The notes under the pieces: generated by a model
Databases searched by the model: none
Seen by the model: the letters and a program-made list of their open reading frames with translations, nothing else
Told to the model about the DNA's origin: nothing
Program-made: the position numbers and the translations under genes
Shown here: positions 16,352 to 24,537 of the stretch, piece after piece
Layout of the letters: every line of letters begins with the position of its first letter
Position numbering within the stretch: the stretch's first letter is position 1
DNA from: Sphaerisporangium aureirubrum
GTDB taxonomy: Bacteria > Actinomycetota > Actinomycetes > Streptosporangiales > Streptosporangiaceae
Assembly: GCF_042658925.1 (NCBI RefSeq)
Contig: NZ_JBHSRF010000007.1
Location: forward strand, 62,001-126,000
DNA length: 64,000 nt
Direction of reading: 5' to 3'

Positions 16352-16922
16352 GGTCGCTTCCGAGGATCTCGTGGGCTACAGCCAGGGCCTTGGTGATGTC
16401 GCGTGGGGCCTGGCGCGGGTTCTTCAGGTTGGCGGTGGCGATCGCGGAGGCTTCCTCGAGGAGGTCTGCGAACAGGGCGGCCAGCTGGGGGTTCATGGTG
16501 GCGATGAAGACGCCGTCCTCCGGTGTGACGCAGGGTGGTCCGCACCGCCAAGGATCAGGGCCATGCAACTGGGAGCTGATGCTGGGGGGCAGGCGAAAGA
16601 TGCTGCGGGGGCGGACGATGGTGCCCTCGGTGAAATCGTGGGCTTCCCACTGCTCGCCGCCGGCGGCCTGGGCCCGGGCGCGGAGGATCGTGGCCGCGTG
16701 TTGGAGCGTGGCGGGGTACTCGGTCGCGTCGACGGCGTTCTGCGCGTCGCGGACGGCGGCGGCGTACGCGGCCCAGTCCCGCGGCCGGGCGCGGTATGCG
16801 CGGTACACGGCGCGCTGGATGTGCTGGGGCACCAGTGCCCAGTCCGGCGGGCACATGAGCAAGCCCATGCGGATCTGCGTCGCGCACCGGCGGCGAGCGC
16901 ACTTGTGGGTGGCCTCATCCAT
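16344..16922 (-). CDS. Cys-box protein, paralogue of the 55.8-kb gene
   Basis: 192 residues from ATG 16922. The first 60 residues hold CARRRC, MCPPDWALVP and a helix ending in RDAQNAVDA, the same pattern as the 92-residue protein at 55758-56036 (C-x4-C, MCGPDWALLP, RQARRAV). Such C-x4-C...MC-x-x-W/H domains are frequent in actinophages and elements and probably bind zinc. A further 130 residues, unassigned, follow. Confidence 0.65.
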   Translation of the reverse strand: MDEATHKCARRRCATQIRMGLLMCPPDWALVPQHIQRAVYRAYRARPRDWAAYAAAVRDAQNAVDATEYPATLQHAATILRARAQAAGGEQWEAHDFTEGTIVRPRSIFRLPPSISSQLHGPDPWRCGPPCVTPEDGVFIATMNPQLAALFADLLEEASAIATANLKNPRQAPRDITKALAVAHEILGSDRA

Positions 16923-17442
16923 CGTGCGGCTCCGGCATGCGGCAACCTGCGGCGATGAGCGCGCGGGCGATGATCTCGGGGGTGTCGTTGGCGTATGAGT
17001 TGCGCAGGTCGGGCTCGGCCGTGGCGATGATCCCGGCGATCTGCTCCACCTCGGCGGGGTCGAGCGCGTCGGCGAGCGCCTTGGAGGTGAGAGCGGCCTG
17101 CGCGATGTGCGCAGCGAGGGAGAGGGCGTCCTCCCAGGACATGGCGTGGTCGTCGACGAATACGGCCTCATGGCGGGCGGCGACGCGGATATCGGTCGCC
17201 TTGTGGTAGCTCCCGGTCTGGTCTTCTTCCCATTCGGCGCTGGGCAGGATGAGGTGCCCGGTGCCGGCGACGTTGATGAGGTCGCGGACGAGCTGCTCAA
17301 CGTCGCGGGTGGGGACCTCAACGAGATCGCCTGGAGTTTGGATCTCGAGGGCGGGCCCGAGGGTGCGGTGGATGAAGCGTCTGGCGGTGAGCGTGTCACC
17401 GCCGTGATCGGTGTAGACGTACGGCGGGGGTAGATCAGTCAC
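16915..17442 (-). CDS. Hypothetical protein
   Basis: 175 residues from GTG 17442. Opens PPPYVYTDHGGD and RRFIHRTLGPALEIQTPG, then acidic helices. No Cys clusters or membrane segments. Overlaps both neighbours by 8 bases. Confidence 0.6.
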   Translation of the reverse strand: MTDLPPPYVYTDHGGDTLTARRFIHRTLGPALEIQTPGDLVEVPTRDVEQLVRDLINVAGTGHLILPSAEWEEDQTGSYHKATDIRVAARHEAVFVDDHAMSWEDALSLAAHIAQAALTSKALADALDPAEVEQIAGIIATAEPDLRNSYANDTPEIIARALIAAGCRMPEPHDG

Positions 17443-18484
17443 GGCGGTCGGGGTCCTTCGTGGCGGTGGTGTCGGAGGTGGGGCCGGGACTAACACAGCG
17501 CATTCCGTCGGTGGGCGCGACCTCGGTGGCGGGGTTGGTGAGAAGCGCCCGGTGCGTGGCACGCCAGGTGTCGAAGCGGTCGGCCTCGATCCAGCCGGTC
17601 TGCAGCGCGGCGTATCCGGGGTGGCCCTTGTGTGTGAACTCGCGGAGGATCTCGGCGAGCAGCTGGTAGGCGCGGACGAGCCGGTCGGAGTAGTCGCCAG
17701 CGGCCTGGCGCCACTGGTCGTCGACGGCCTGGAGCGCGGCCGCGAGTTCGCCTTCGAACTTGGCGAGGGCCTCGCCGGCGCGGTGTGGGTCGGGAGAGCC
17801 GAGGACCGCTTCGGCCACGTAGTCGGAGTAGTCCAGGGCCATGCCGTACGGGGAGGCCCAGGTGCGCATGGTCTTCGCGAGGGTGACGACGCGGACGAGC
17901 GCGCCGCGAAGGAGGTCACGCTCTCGGCGGGTCTCCTCGAGCTGCTTGATCAGCTGTTGCCGGGCGACCTCCTCGGCCTGGCCTTGCGTGGCCTCGGCCG
18001 TGCATTCGATGGGGTCACCGTCGCAGGGGCCGTGCTCGGCGTGGGCCGCGGGCGGGTCTGCCAGTGCGTTGCGGAGGCTCCGCTCGAACTTGCCGAGGAT
18101 GCGGGCGGCGTGCTCGTTGAGTCCGGCGATGATGTCGGAGAGCAGGTCGCATACGGCCTGGGCGCGGTCGGCACGACCGCGATGCCGCCAGAGCGCGGCG
18201 CAGGCCTGGTCGTAGGCCCATTGGGTGGGGTAGGGCTGCCGGTCGTGGGCGATGGCCTGGTCGCGCTCTTCGCGGAGCCGGTCGAGCTCGGGACGGACGA
18301 CGGCAAGTACGGCGTCGAGGTGGTCGGCCATGCCCCGGGTGGGCCCGAAGGAGTGAGACAGGGCCGTTGCGAGGCGTGCGCGGAACTCGTCGTCGGACTC
18401 CTCGGCCCGTTCTGCAGGCGGGGCGTTGAGGCAGGTGGCGGGGTCGATGCCGTCGCAGTTGTCGCATGCGGTGTGGGGGATCAT
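17435..18484 (-). CDS. Hypothetical helical protein
   Basis: 349 residues from ATG 18484 (ATGA). N-terminal CDNCDGIDPATCLN Cys motif, then about 280 residues of long charged helices (LDRLREERDQA, LIKQLEETRRERDLLRGALV), likely coiled coil. May be structural or adaptor; no family named. Confidence 0.6.
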   Translation of the reverse strand: MIPHTACDNCDGIDPATCLNAPPAERAEESDDEFRARLATALSHSFGPTRGMADHLDAVLAVVRPELDRLREERDQAIAHDRQPYPTQWAYDQACAALWRHRGRADRAQAVCDLLSDIIAGLNEHAARILGKFERSLRNALADPPAAHAEHGPCDGDPIECTAEATQGQAEEVARQQLIKQLEETRRERDLLRGALVRVVTLAKTMRTWASPYGMALDYSDYVAEAVLGSPDPHRAGEALAKFEGELAAALQAVDDQWRQAAGDYSDRLVRAYQLLAEILREFTHKGHPGYAALQTGWIEADRFDTWRATHRALLTNPATEVAPTDGMRCVSPGPTSDTTATKDPDRRD

Positions 18485-18996
18485 CGGCGTCCCTTCCGCC
18501 AGTGGCGAAGCCGCTGCCACCACCGTGCGGGCCTCCATTCGAAGCCCATGGCGTGCCCGCCGAGGTGGGGCCGGGCGGCCCCGTACACTTCGCAGAGTTC
18601 GCAGGCGTGGCCGATCCGCCACAGGGTCTGGCATTCGTCGCAGCGCCATAGGTCGCCGTACTCACCGGTGGGGGTGCCGTACGAGCTGGAGCGGGGGGTG
18701 GGGCATCGGTGGATGGCGGTGGGTTCGGTGTGCCGTACCCAGGGCATTGGCGGCTCCTCGGGGTTCTTGGGGGCGCCTTGCGTGATCATTTGCAGGAGGA
18801 CCGGGGCGACGTCGTCGGCGTCGTGCTCGCGGTGGACGCACCAGGCGCAGATGCGGATCCCGGGGGCGATCTCGATGGGCTCGGTGCCGTCGTCGATCCA
18901 GTTGTCGAACTCGTGGGCGCCGCAGCAGGGGCAGCGGCCGGCGGCCCAGAGGCGGTGGGCGGCGGCGGCTTCCTCCGGTGTGTAGGGCCGGATCAC
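18481..18996 (-). CDS. Hypothetical zinc-binding protein
   Basis: 171 residues from GTG 18996 (GTGA). Three Cys pairs: CPCCGAHEF, ICAWCVHREH and CDECQTLWRIGHACELCE, making two to three zinc sites, followed by a Trp/Arg-rich basic tail. Likely nucleic-acid contact; unknown process. Confidence 0.65.
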   Translation of the reverse strand: MIRPYTPEEAAAAHRLWAAGRCPCCGAHEFDNWIDDGTEPIEIAPGIRICAWCVHREHDADDVAPVLLQMITQGAPKNPEEPPMPWVRHTEPTAIHRCPTPRSSSYGTPTGEYGDLWRCDECQTLWRIGHACELCEVYGAARPHLGGHAMGFEWRPARWWQRLRHWRKGRR

Positions 18997-19202
18997 CGCT
19001 GGTCGCCGTCTTCGGGTTGGTGGCCTGTGGCGGGTTCTGCTGTGATCACATCGAGCAGGCCGGCCCCGATCACGATCATCGCGAAGAGGCCCCATCCGAG
19101 GATGCCGGTGACGAGCGGCGTGTCGCGCATCAGGTACGCGAACCCCAGCCACGCGAACACGAGCGCGACGTAAGCCACTAGGGCGACGATGAGGCGGCCC
19201 AT
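18993..19202 (-). CDS. Small two-pass membrane protein
   Basis: 69 residues from ATG 19202, which overlaps the upstream stop by one base (TGATG). Two transmembrane helices (LIVALVAYVALVFAWLGFAY and GILGWGLFAMIVIGAGLLDV) with a short hydrophilic tail. Unknown. Confidence 0.65.
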   Translation of the reverse strand: MGRLIVALVAYVALVFAWLGFAYLMRDTPLVTGILGWGLFAMIVIGAGLLDVITAEPATGHQPEDGDQR

Positions 19203-19438
19203 CAGGACCCGACCCCCCGTCGAATGCGGCGCCGAGCCCGCCACCGGTCCACGGGATACCCCACAGCCAGCGCTAGGAGGAAAAGCACCACACCGAACGG
19301 GGAATCGGCGTACGCCTGGTACGCGCCGACGTCGACCGCCCATAAGACGACCGTCCCGGCGAACAGCAGCCCCAGCAGAGTGAACGTCACAGCGAGGATC
19401 CGGAACGGACCCGGCCGCTGGTGAGATCGGAAGATCAT
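19202..19438 (-). CDS. Small two-pass membrane protein
   Basis: 78 residues from ATG 19438 (ATGA). Transmembrane helices at about 12-34 and 47-64 and a basic RWRARRRIRRG tail inside. With its neighbour it forms a pair of tiny membrane proteins; a complex is possible but unproven. Confidence 0.65.
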   Translation of the reverse strand: MIFRSHQRPGPFRILAVTFTLLGLLFAGTVVLWAVDVGAYQAYADSPFGVVLFLLALAVGYPVDRWRARRRIRRGVGS

Positions 19439-19662
19439 GATCGTGACTCCTTGGTGTGCTCGGCCGCACCCAGCTCGGCCCCGGTCACACCGGCCGTCGA
19501 CTGGGGAGGCTCGGTGGCGGGAGGGAACGCCTTGTCGAGGGCCGCGATGATCCGACGGGCGTCGAGCGTGAAGTTTCCGCCCATGAACTGCGACTTGCGC
19601 AGAATGTCGAGTACGACCGGCACGCGCGGGTCCCTCTTGTCGCATAGGGGAAGCTCAGGCAT
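19435..19662 (-). CDS. Small hypothetical protein
   Basis: 75 residues from ATG 19662 (a GTG three bases upstream is equally possible). Helical SQFMGGNFTLDARRIIAALD and an Ala/Glu-rich tail. Unknown. Confidence 0.55.
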   Translation of the reverse strand: MPELPLCDKRDPRVPVVLDILRKSQFMGGNFTLDARRIIAALDKAFPPATEPPQSTAGVTGAELGAAEHTKESRS

Positions 19663-19891
19663 CACCGCCTCCGGCCTGCTCGCCGGTGGCGGGCTGGACG
19701 TGGGTGAGCGCTATGCACGACGACTCGCCGGTCACCCAGACAACGGGCGTGTGTCCGCCGAGAAGCCGGGCCTCGGTCCGGGTGCGGCCGGTCTGGCCTT
19801 CGCCCTCCCGGCGGCCGGTCCAGTAGCGGACCAAGGTTCCTAGGGGCACGGCGGCGTTCCACTCGTCCACGGCCTGGGAGATGTCAGCCAC
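19655..19891 (-). CDS. Small hypothetical protein
   Basis: 78 residues from GTG 19891 in a GTGGCTGA overlap. Beta-rich core LGTLVRYWTGRREGEGQTGR ... HTPVVWVTGESSCIALTHV, reminiscent of small SH3-like barrels in actinobacterial accessory proteins, but not assigned. Confidence 0.6.
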   Translation of the reverse strand: MADISQAVDEWNAAVPLGTLVRYWTGRREGEGQTGRTRTEARLLGGHTPVVWVTGESSCIALTHVQPATGEQAGGGDA

Positions 19892-20378
19892 GGTCGGTCT
19901 CCTCGGTGGCGGGCTGGCGGAGGAGGGCGGGGCCGTCGAGGGCATCGCGCAGGTGGTCGCGGAACGTGCTGACGCCCACCTTGACTACCGGATCCATGTC
20001 CCTCGCGAGCGCCTGGGTGTACGACTCCTCCAGGCGGCGGACCCGGGCCAGAGTCTCCTCAACGTCGCGCAGCTGGCGCAGGGCCCCCTCGTGGTCGGCA
20101 AGGACGCAGAGCGACTGAGTCGCGGAGGCCTGGTCGATGAGGGCCGCCAAGTGCAGTCGCCGTTCGGGGGTGGCGTCGTTCCACATGCGGATCCACTCGG
20201 CCGGTGTCAGCCGCACGCCCTCCGTTGGCGGGTCCTCGGATTCGCCAGCGCGGAGCCGCGCCACTTCGGCCTCGGCCTGCTCGGCCCGATGACGCATCTC
20301 GAACGCCGCGTCCCGTAGCCGGATCGGGTCAGTGTCCACCAGCTCGTCCAACTCTTCGCAGCTCGGAAGGTCAGCCAC
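19884..20378 (-). CDS. Hypothetical coiled-coil protein
   Basis: 164 residues from GTG 20378 (GTGGCTGA). A helix RHRAEQAEAEVARLRAGE, then LTPAEWIRMWNDATPERRLH and further helices; probable coiled coil. Unknown. Confidence 0.6.
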   Translation of the reverse strand: MADLPSCEELDELVDTDPIRLRDAAFEMRHRAEQAEAEVARLRAGESEDPPTEGVRLTPAEWIRMWNDATPERRLHLAALIDQASATQSLCVLADHEGALRQLRDVEETLARVRRLEESYTQALARDMDPVVKVGVSTFRDHLRDALDGPALLRQPATEETDRG

Positions 20379-21780
20379 GGGGTGCCTCCTCGGTGGTGGC
20401 GGTGGTCGCGGGCTGTTCGCTGTCGGCGGGCACGTCCAGGGCGCGCTCGATCGCGGCCACAGGTACGGAGGGGACGGCGTTGGGTCCGCACATCACGGGC
20501 TTGGCGAGAGCAGCCCGGACGCGGGCGACGGTGGCCTCGGCGCGCTGGCGCGCCTCGTGCGGGGTGACGTTCCCGACCCGCTGCACGGTCAGCAGGTAAC
20601 GTTCCGCCGATCCGGCCTGCCCGACCTCCATCGACGCCGTGGGGACGTCGACCCGGGTCTCGGTGTAGTTCGGTGCGTCGCCGAGCATGCCGCGGGCGCA
20701 GCGCACCCACAGGGCTGCGAGCTCGCGGGGCGGGGCCAGGCTGATGTTGAGCGCGCCGCCCTTGACGGTGAGGCTACGCAGACCGGTCTCGTCGGCGAGG
20801 GCCTGGGCCTCCGCGTCGCCGCGGCGCTTCGTCTCCGCGGCCGCGTTCCCGCCGGGGTACACCAGGTCGAGCACGGTAGCGTGGAGGTGCCCGCCTAGGC
20901 CCTTCGGGCTCTGGCTGCGCAGGGTCTCGGCCCAGTCCAGGACCCGGCCGACGGCGGCCTCCGCGTCGCTCTCAGGCGGCAGGCCCGCAGCGTCCACGGC
21001 GGCGGTGAGGGCGTGCATGGCGGGCTTGACGAACCGCGTCCAGGGCGTCTGGCCAGGATCATCGGGGTAGGGCCTGTCGAGGCGATCGGCGAGGGCGATG
21101 AGCACGGCGTTGATGCGGCGCCGGACGAGCCTCACCTGAGCGAGAGCGGCCAGGGCGTCGTTGGCCTGTTGCCGGGCCTCGCCCTGCTCGTACTCGGCGA
21201 CGGCGATCTGGGCGTTCAGCGGTCCGAGGAGTTCGCCGACGATCTGGGAGGCGGAGGTCTGGTCGCCGTCGATGAGCTGGCGGATCCACGCGGCGTCCGA
21301 TTCGGCGACGTGGGAGCCGTCGGAGCGAGCGACGTGGATGGTGGTGGGCTGGCCGTCGCCGTCGCGGGTGGCGGCGACGTAGACGCCCCAGGAGCGGCTG
21401 AGCGGCCGGGCGTGGCCGTCGGGACAGTGCGGGCACTCGGCCGCCGCGGCGGTGCCGGGGGTTGCGAACGCGGCGAGGATGTTCCCGCAGTGCTGCGCGA
21501 GGGTGTGCCAGGCAATCTGCTCGGCGGGGTCGGTGGCCGCGGCCGCGCGCTGGGTGGCGTCGTCGTGCCATGCCTGGGCGAGGTGTTCGACGTTGGCGAT
21601 GGCGACCTGGGCGGCTTCGTGGTGGCGGGCCGGGTCGGTGTTGACGCACTCGGCGTCGCCGACGATCCGGCCGGCGCAGACCTCGCACGCGCGGCAGGGC
21701 ACCTGCAGCGGGAGCGGCGAGGTGAGGAGTTTCACCGGTGCCCGGCGCGTGGACGCGGGGGGCTCGGAAGGCGGGTTCAT
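20371..21780 (-). CDS. Hypothetical protein with N-terminal Cys cluster
   Basis: 469 residues from ATG 21780 (ATGA). Residues 29-50 hold CRACEVCAG and a third Cys, then CPHCPDGH near 118, suggesting zinc binding; the middle is long helical, and the C-terminal 150 residues are alpha/beta (LRSLTVKGGALNISLAPPRE, AERYLLTVQRVGNVTPHE). No known family; co-translated with the PadR-like gene upstream. Confidence 0.6.
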   Translation of the reverse strand: MNPPSEPPASTRRAPVKLLTSPLPLQVPCRACEVCAGRIVGDAECVNTDPARHHEAAQVAIANVEHLAQAWHDDATQRAAAATDPAEQIAWHTLAQHCGNILAAFATPGTAAAAECPHCPDGHARPLSRSWGVYVAATRDGDGQPTTIHVARSDGSHVAESDAAWIRQLIDGDQTSASQIVGELLGPLNAQIAVAEYEQGEARQQANDALAALAQVRLVRRRINAVLIALADRLDRPYPDDPGQTPWTRFVKPAMHALTAAVDAAGLPPESDAEAAVGRVLDWAETLRSQSPKGLGGHLHATVLDLVYPGGNAAAETKRRGDAEAQALADETGLRSLTVKGGALNISLAPPRELAALWVRCARGMLGDAPNYTETRVDVPTASMEVGQAGSAERYLLTVQRVGNVTPHEARQRAEATVARVRAALAKPVMCGPNAVPSVPVAAIERALDVPADSEQPATTATTEEAPRG

Positions 21781-22115
21781 CGGGTTCCTTCCCGGGTGAC
21801 GTAGGCATGGTGGGCGGCGAGGTAGGTGCGGGCGTGGTCGGCGCCGGCGGCGGTGAGGCGGTAGTAGCGGCGTCGTGGGCGGCTTTCCTGCCGCGGGTCG
21901 ACGTCCTCCGGGCGGGAGGTGAGCCAGCCGCGGCCGTGCAGGCGGCGAAGGATCGGGTAGAGGGTGCCGCTGTGCAGGCCTGTGTGGGCCAGCAGCTGCA
22001 GGCCGTACAGCTCGCGGTCGGGCTCGACGAGGAACGCGGCGAGCACTGCGCGGGTGGAGTGGGTGGACACCACCCTGGCCGGGGTGGTGCTGCGCGTTGG
22101 GGTTGTCTCAGCCAC
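21777..22115 (-). CDS. PadR-family transcriptional regulator
   Basis: 112 residues from GTG 22115 in the GTGGCTGA overlap. PadR pattern: AVLAAFLVEPDRELYGLQLL, GLHSGTLYPILRRLHGRGWL and RRRYYRLTAAGADHARTYL. The C-terminal dimerisation helix is short, as in PadR subfamily s2. It lies between the RNB-dsRBD ribonuclease gene and the large Cys-cluster gene and could regulate this operon. Confidence 0.85.
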   Translation of the reverse strand: MAETTPTRSTTPARVVSTHSTRAVLAAFLVEPDRELYGLQLLAHTGLHSGTLYPILRRLHGRGWLTSRPEDVDPRQESRPRRRYYRLTAAGADHARTYLAAHHAYVTREGTR

Positions 22116-23919
22116 GTCCGGCCTCCGTCTGCAGAGCCCGGGCGGCGGGGTGGATCTGTTCGAGCAGCGCGGCGGCCGCGCGTTCGCGGGCACCGGCCTT
22201 CGATCCGGCTTCTCCCGACGCGGTCAGTTCGCCGTGGCCGTGGATCGTCGCGGTGACCCAGGCGGTGAATTTCGAGGCGTGGGCGGGGCCGGTCCGCTTG
22301 AAGTCCCAGCGGACGCCGGACGCGTGCCCCTTCTGCCCGTACTCGTTCAGCACGCTCACAGGGTTCTGCCCGGGCAGCGGGGGCGGGGCGGCCGCGGCGG
22401 GCGTCGGCACGGCCGGGGCGAGTACATCGGCGCTGGGGTCGTCGACGCCGGCGAGCACCGCGAGGAGGCTCACCGCGGCGAGTTGCTCGGCGAGTTTCTT
22501 GACCGGGGCGCGGCGGCTGGAGCCCCAGGCGCTGCCGTTGTCCAGGGCCATGGTCGCCAGCACGGTGAAGACCTCCTGCGGGGACTGGCCTTCGACCGTG
22601 CTGGTGAACGTCGCGGGGGCGACGCCGTGGTGCTGGGAGTGCATGGCCAGGAGGCTGACGGCGAGGTGTGGTTCGTCGGCGACGCGGGTGAGGATCGTGC
22701 GCCGGGCGGCGACCCACCGCAGGTCGGCGGCGACCGACAGCACCATGTGCTGGTCGACCAGCGCGAGCTGGCCGGCGTGTGTGCGGCGGATGGCCTCGGC
22801 GGCGAGGGCGTCGGTGTATGTGCCCTCCTTGCACGCGCGCTTGAGGACGCGCGTGAACTCGGCAGGGGTGAGGTCGGCGAGGCCGCTGGCGGCCGCGGCC
22901 TGGCGGGCAGCGGTGTGCGCGCGGGTCTTCAGTGCTTGGCCGCGTTGCTCCCGGCGTTCGCGGGCCGCGGTGTTGAGTTCGCCGGCGACCTGGTCGAGTT
23001 CGGCGACGGTGTACGGCGGGGTGCGGCCGTCGAGGGCGGCGAAGATCTGCCGTTGGGTGACCAGGTCGGCGTAGCGGCGCAGGGGCGAGGTGGCGTGGGT
23101 GTAGGCGGGGAGGGTGAGCGCGTAGTGGCCGCGCGCGGTGGCCTCGTAGGTGGCGGGTCGCACGATGAGGGCGAGCCGGTCGCGGGTGGCCTTCAGGACG
23201 CCGGGGTCTGCGGCGAGTGCCACGACGAGGTCCTCGGCCAGGTCCCAGGCGGCCGGTGCGGCGGCCGCGGCGGTGTGGTTGCGGAACAGGATCGGGACGT
23301 CGTGCTCGATGGCCCAGGTGGCGAGCGCGGCGTTGGCAGCGATCATGGTCTCCTGGACGATGAGGTAGCCGCTGTTCCGTTCGAGGGCATCGAGCTTGAC
23401 GAGTTGGCCGTCGTCGTTGGTGGCCCAGCCGCGGATCAGGTCGTAGACGGCGAGCGCGCCGGCGGAGCGGCGCCGCTCCAGCAGCGTGGTGGCCAGGCTT
23501 GCCGCGTGGCGGAGCATCGTGTGGTGGGGGTGGGTTGAGTCGATCAGGGCGGCGGGAACGAGGTCGTACGACATGGCGGCGGCGTAGTGCAGCATGTCGC
23601 GTGTGATCCGGGTCTGTTCGACGGTGCCGTCACCGCTGATGGTCAGGTGGATGGCGAGGGTGACGTTGGTCTGGTGCTCGCTCAGAGTGAGCTGGCGCTC
23701 GAGGGTCTTGGGGAGCATGCTGCGGGTCCAGTCCGGGCCGTAGACCGTGTGGCCGCGCTGCCGGGCCTGAACGTCCCAGGTGCTGCCGGCTTGGAGGGCG
23801 GCAGCGACGTTGGTGATGTGCACGGTGAGGTGCCATCCGCCGTCGCTGCTGGGCTGGACGTGGATGGCGTCGTCGCGGTCGACCGTGCCTTCGCGGTCGA
23901 TCATGAGTGGGGCGTTCAT
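22108..23919 (-). CDS. RNB-domain exoribonuclease with C-terminal dsRNA-binding domain
   Basis: 603 residues from ATG 23919. The RNB catalytic centre is intact: Asp8, Asp14, Asp16 and Asp17 have the spacing of the four acidic residues of RNase II (201/207/209/210), and TSPLRRYADLVTQRQ near 285 is the conserved Arg motif. There are no cold-shock or S1 domains, unlike RNase II and R; instead residues about 520-590 form a dsRBD (NPVSVLNEYGQKG, GPAHASKFTAW, GEAGSKAGARERAAAALLEQ). So this is a stripped 3'-5' exonuclease that may be guided to structured RNA such as tRNA or sRNA duplexes. Confidence 0.9.
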   Translation of the reverse strand: MNAPLMIDREGTVDRDDAIHVQPSSDGGWHLTVHITNVAAALQAGSTWDVQARQRGHTVYGPDWTRSMLPKTLERQLTLSEHQTNVTLAIHLTISGDGTVEQTRITRDMLHYAAAMSYDLVPAALIDSTHPHHTMLRHAASLATTLLERRRSAGALAVYDLIRGWATNDDGQLVKLDALERNSGYLIVQETMIAANAALATWAIEHDVPILFRNHTAAAAAPAAWDLAEDLVVALAADPGVLKATRDRLALIVRPATYEATARGHYALTLPAYTHATSPLRRYADLVTQRQIFAALDGRTPPYTVAELDQVAGELNTAARERREQRGQALKTRAHTAARQAAAASGLADLTPAEFTRVLKRACKEGTYTDALAAEAIRRTHAGQLALVDQHMVLSVAADLRWVAARRTILTRVADEPHLAVSLLAMHSQHHGVAPATFTSTVEGQSPQEVFTVLATMALDNGSAWGSSRRAPVKKLAEQLAAVSLLAVLAGVDDPSADVLAPAVPTPAAAAPPPLPGQNPVSVLNEYGQKGHASGVRWDFKRTGPAHASKFTAWVTATIHGHGELTASGEAGSKAGARERAAAALLEQIHPAARALQTEAGRG

Positions 23920-23932
23920 CGGTTCTTCCTGG

Positions 23933-24235
23933 TTACGGGCGTGGATCGGCGAGGCGGTTCAGCTGGGGTCTGGCCTCGGCGGCGATGAGGGTGAGCAGGT
24001 CGCGCATGGCCCAGGTCGTGCCGGGCTCGGACTCTTGGGCGCGGTGGATCTCGGCGTGGTGGAAGCAGGCGTAGCTGGTGGCGAGGTTGCGGACGACGAA
24101 GTCCACGGTGATCTTCACGTCGCCGCGCTCGAGCTCCAGGGCGACTCGGTGGTCGCCCTCGTAGGTCACGGTGCTGAAGTCGGCGTCGTCAGCGGCGTCG
24201 CGGATCTTGTTGACTGCCTGGCGGGGATCACGCAT
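23933..24235 (-). CDS. Hypothetical small protein
   Basis: 100 residues from ATG 24235. Alpha/beta: VTYEGDHRVALELERGDVKITVDFVV is a beta-hairpin pair and ATSYACFHHAEIHRAQ a helix. Lies 13 bases upstream of the RNB gene and probably shares its transcript. Confidence 0.65.
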   Translation of the reverse strand: MRDPRQAVNKIRDAADDADFSTVTYEGDHRVALELERGDVKITVDFVVRNLATSYACFHHAEIHRAQESEPGTTWAMRDLLTLIAAEARPQLNRLADPRP

Positions 24236-24496
24236 GGCCGGGCTTCGGGGCGCGGGCGCAGGCGGTGTGTACGGCGACGGCTCCGCCGGTGGTCCACCCG
24301 GCGGGCTTGCGGTCGTCGGGGTCGACGCCGACGGCGACGAGCGCGACCGGCACCACGGTGCCGTCGGCTCGGTTGCCGATCAGGCCGCCACAGACGGGGC
24401 ACCCCTGGCCGTACAGCGGATGGTCGGGGGGATGGCATAGTCGTCGCGGATGATGTGCGGCTCGAACGTCGCAGGGACGCGAACGGGGATGATCAT
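24228..24496 (-). pseudogene. Zinc-ribbon gene broken by a one-base frameshift (or error)
   Basis: ATG 24496 has GGAGAAGGATC just upstream. It reads MIIPVRVPATFEPHIIRDDYAIPP, then runs into a six-C run (plus-strand G6 at 24426-24431). Read one frame over from there, the sequence continues DHPLYGQGCPVCGGLIGNRA ... VHTACARAPKPGHA to the stop at 24228, a sensible CPVC...C zinc protein. With seven Cs the two parts would join as one 89-90-residue protein; as written the first frame stops after about 37 residues. Could be a real mutation, a sequencing error or programmed slippage. Confidence 0.6.
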
Positions 24497-24537
24497 GATC
24501 CTTCTCCAGGCCAGAGATGTTGGGGGGCGAAGCGGGT

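Noticed and set aside
21059..22834. Long Arg/Pro/His-rich frame antisense-phase to the RNB and PadR genes
   Set aside because: Arises from codon third-position GC bias; genuine catalytic motifs are in the RNB frame.
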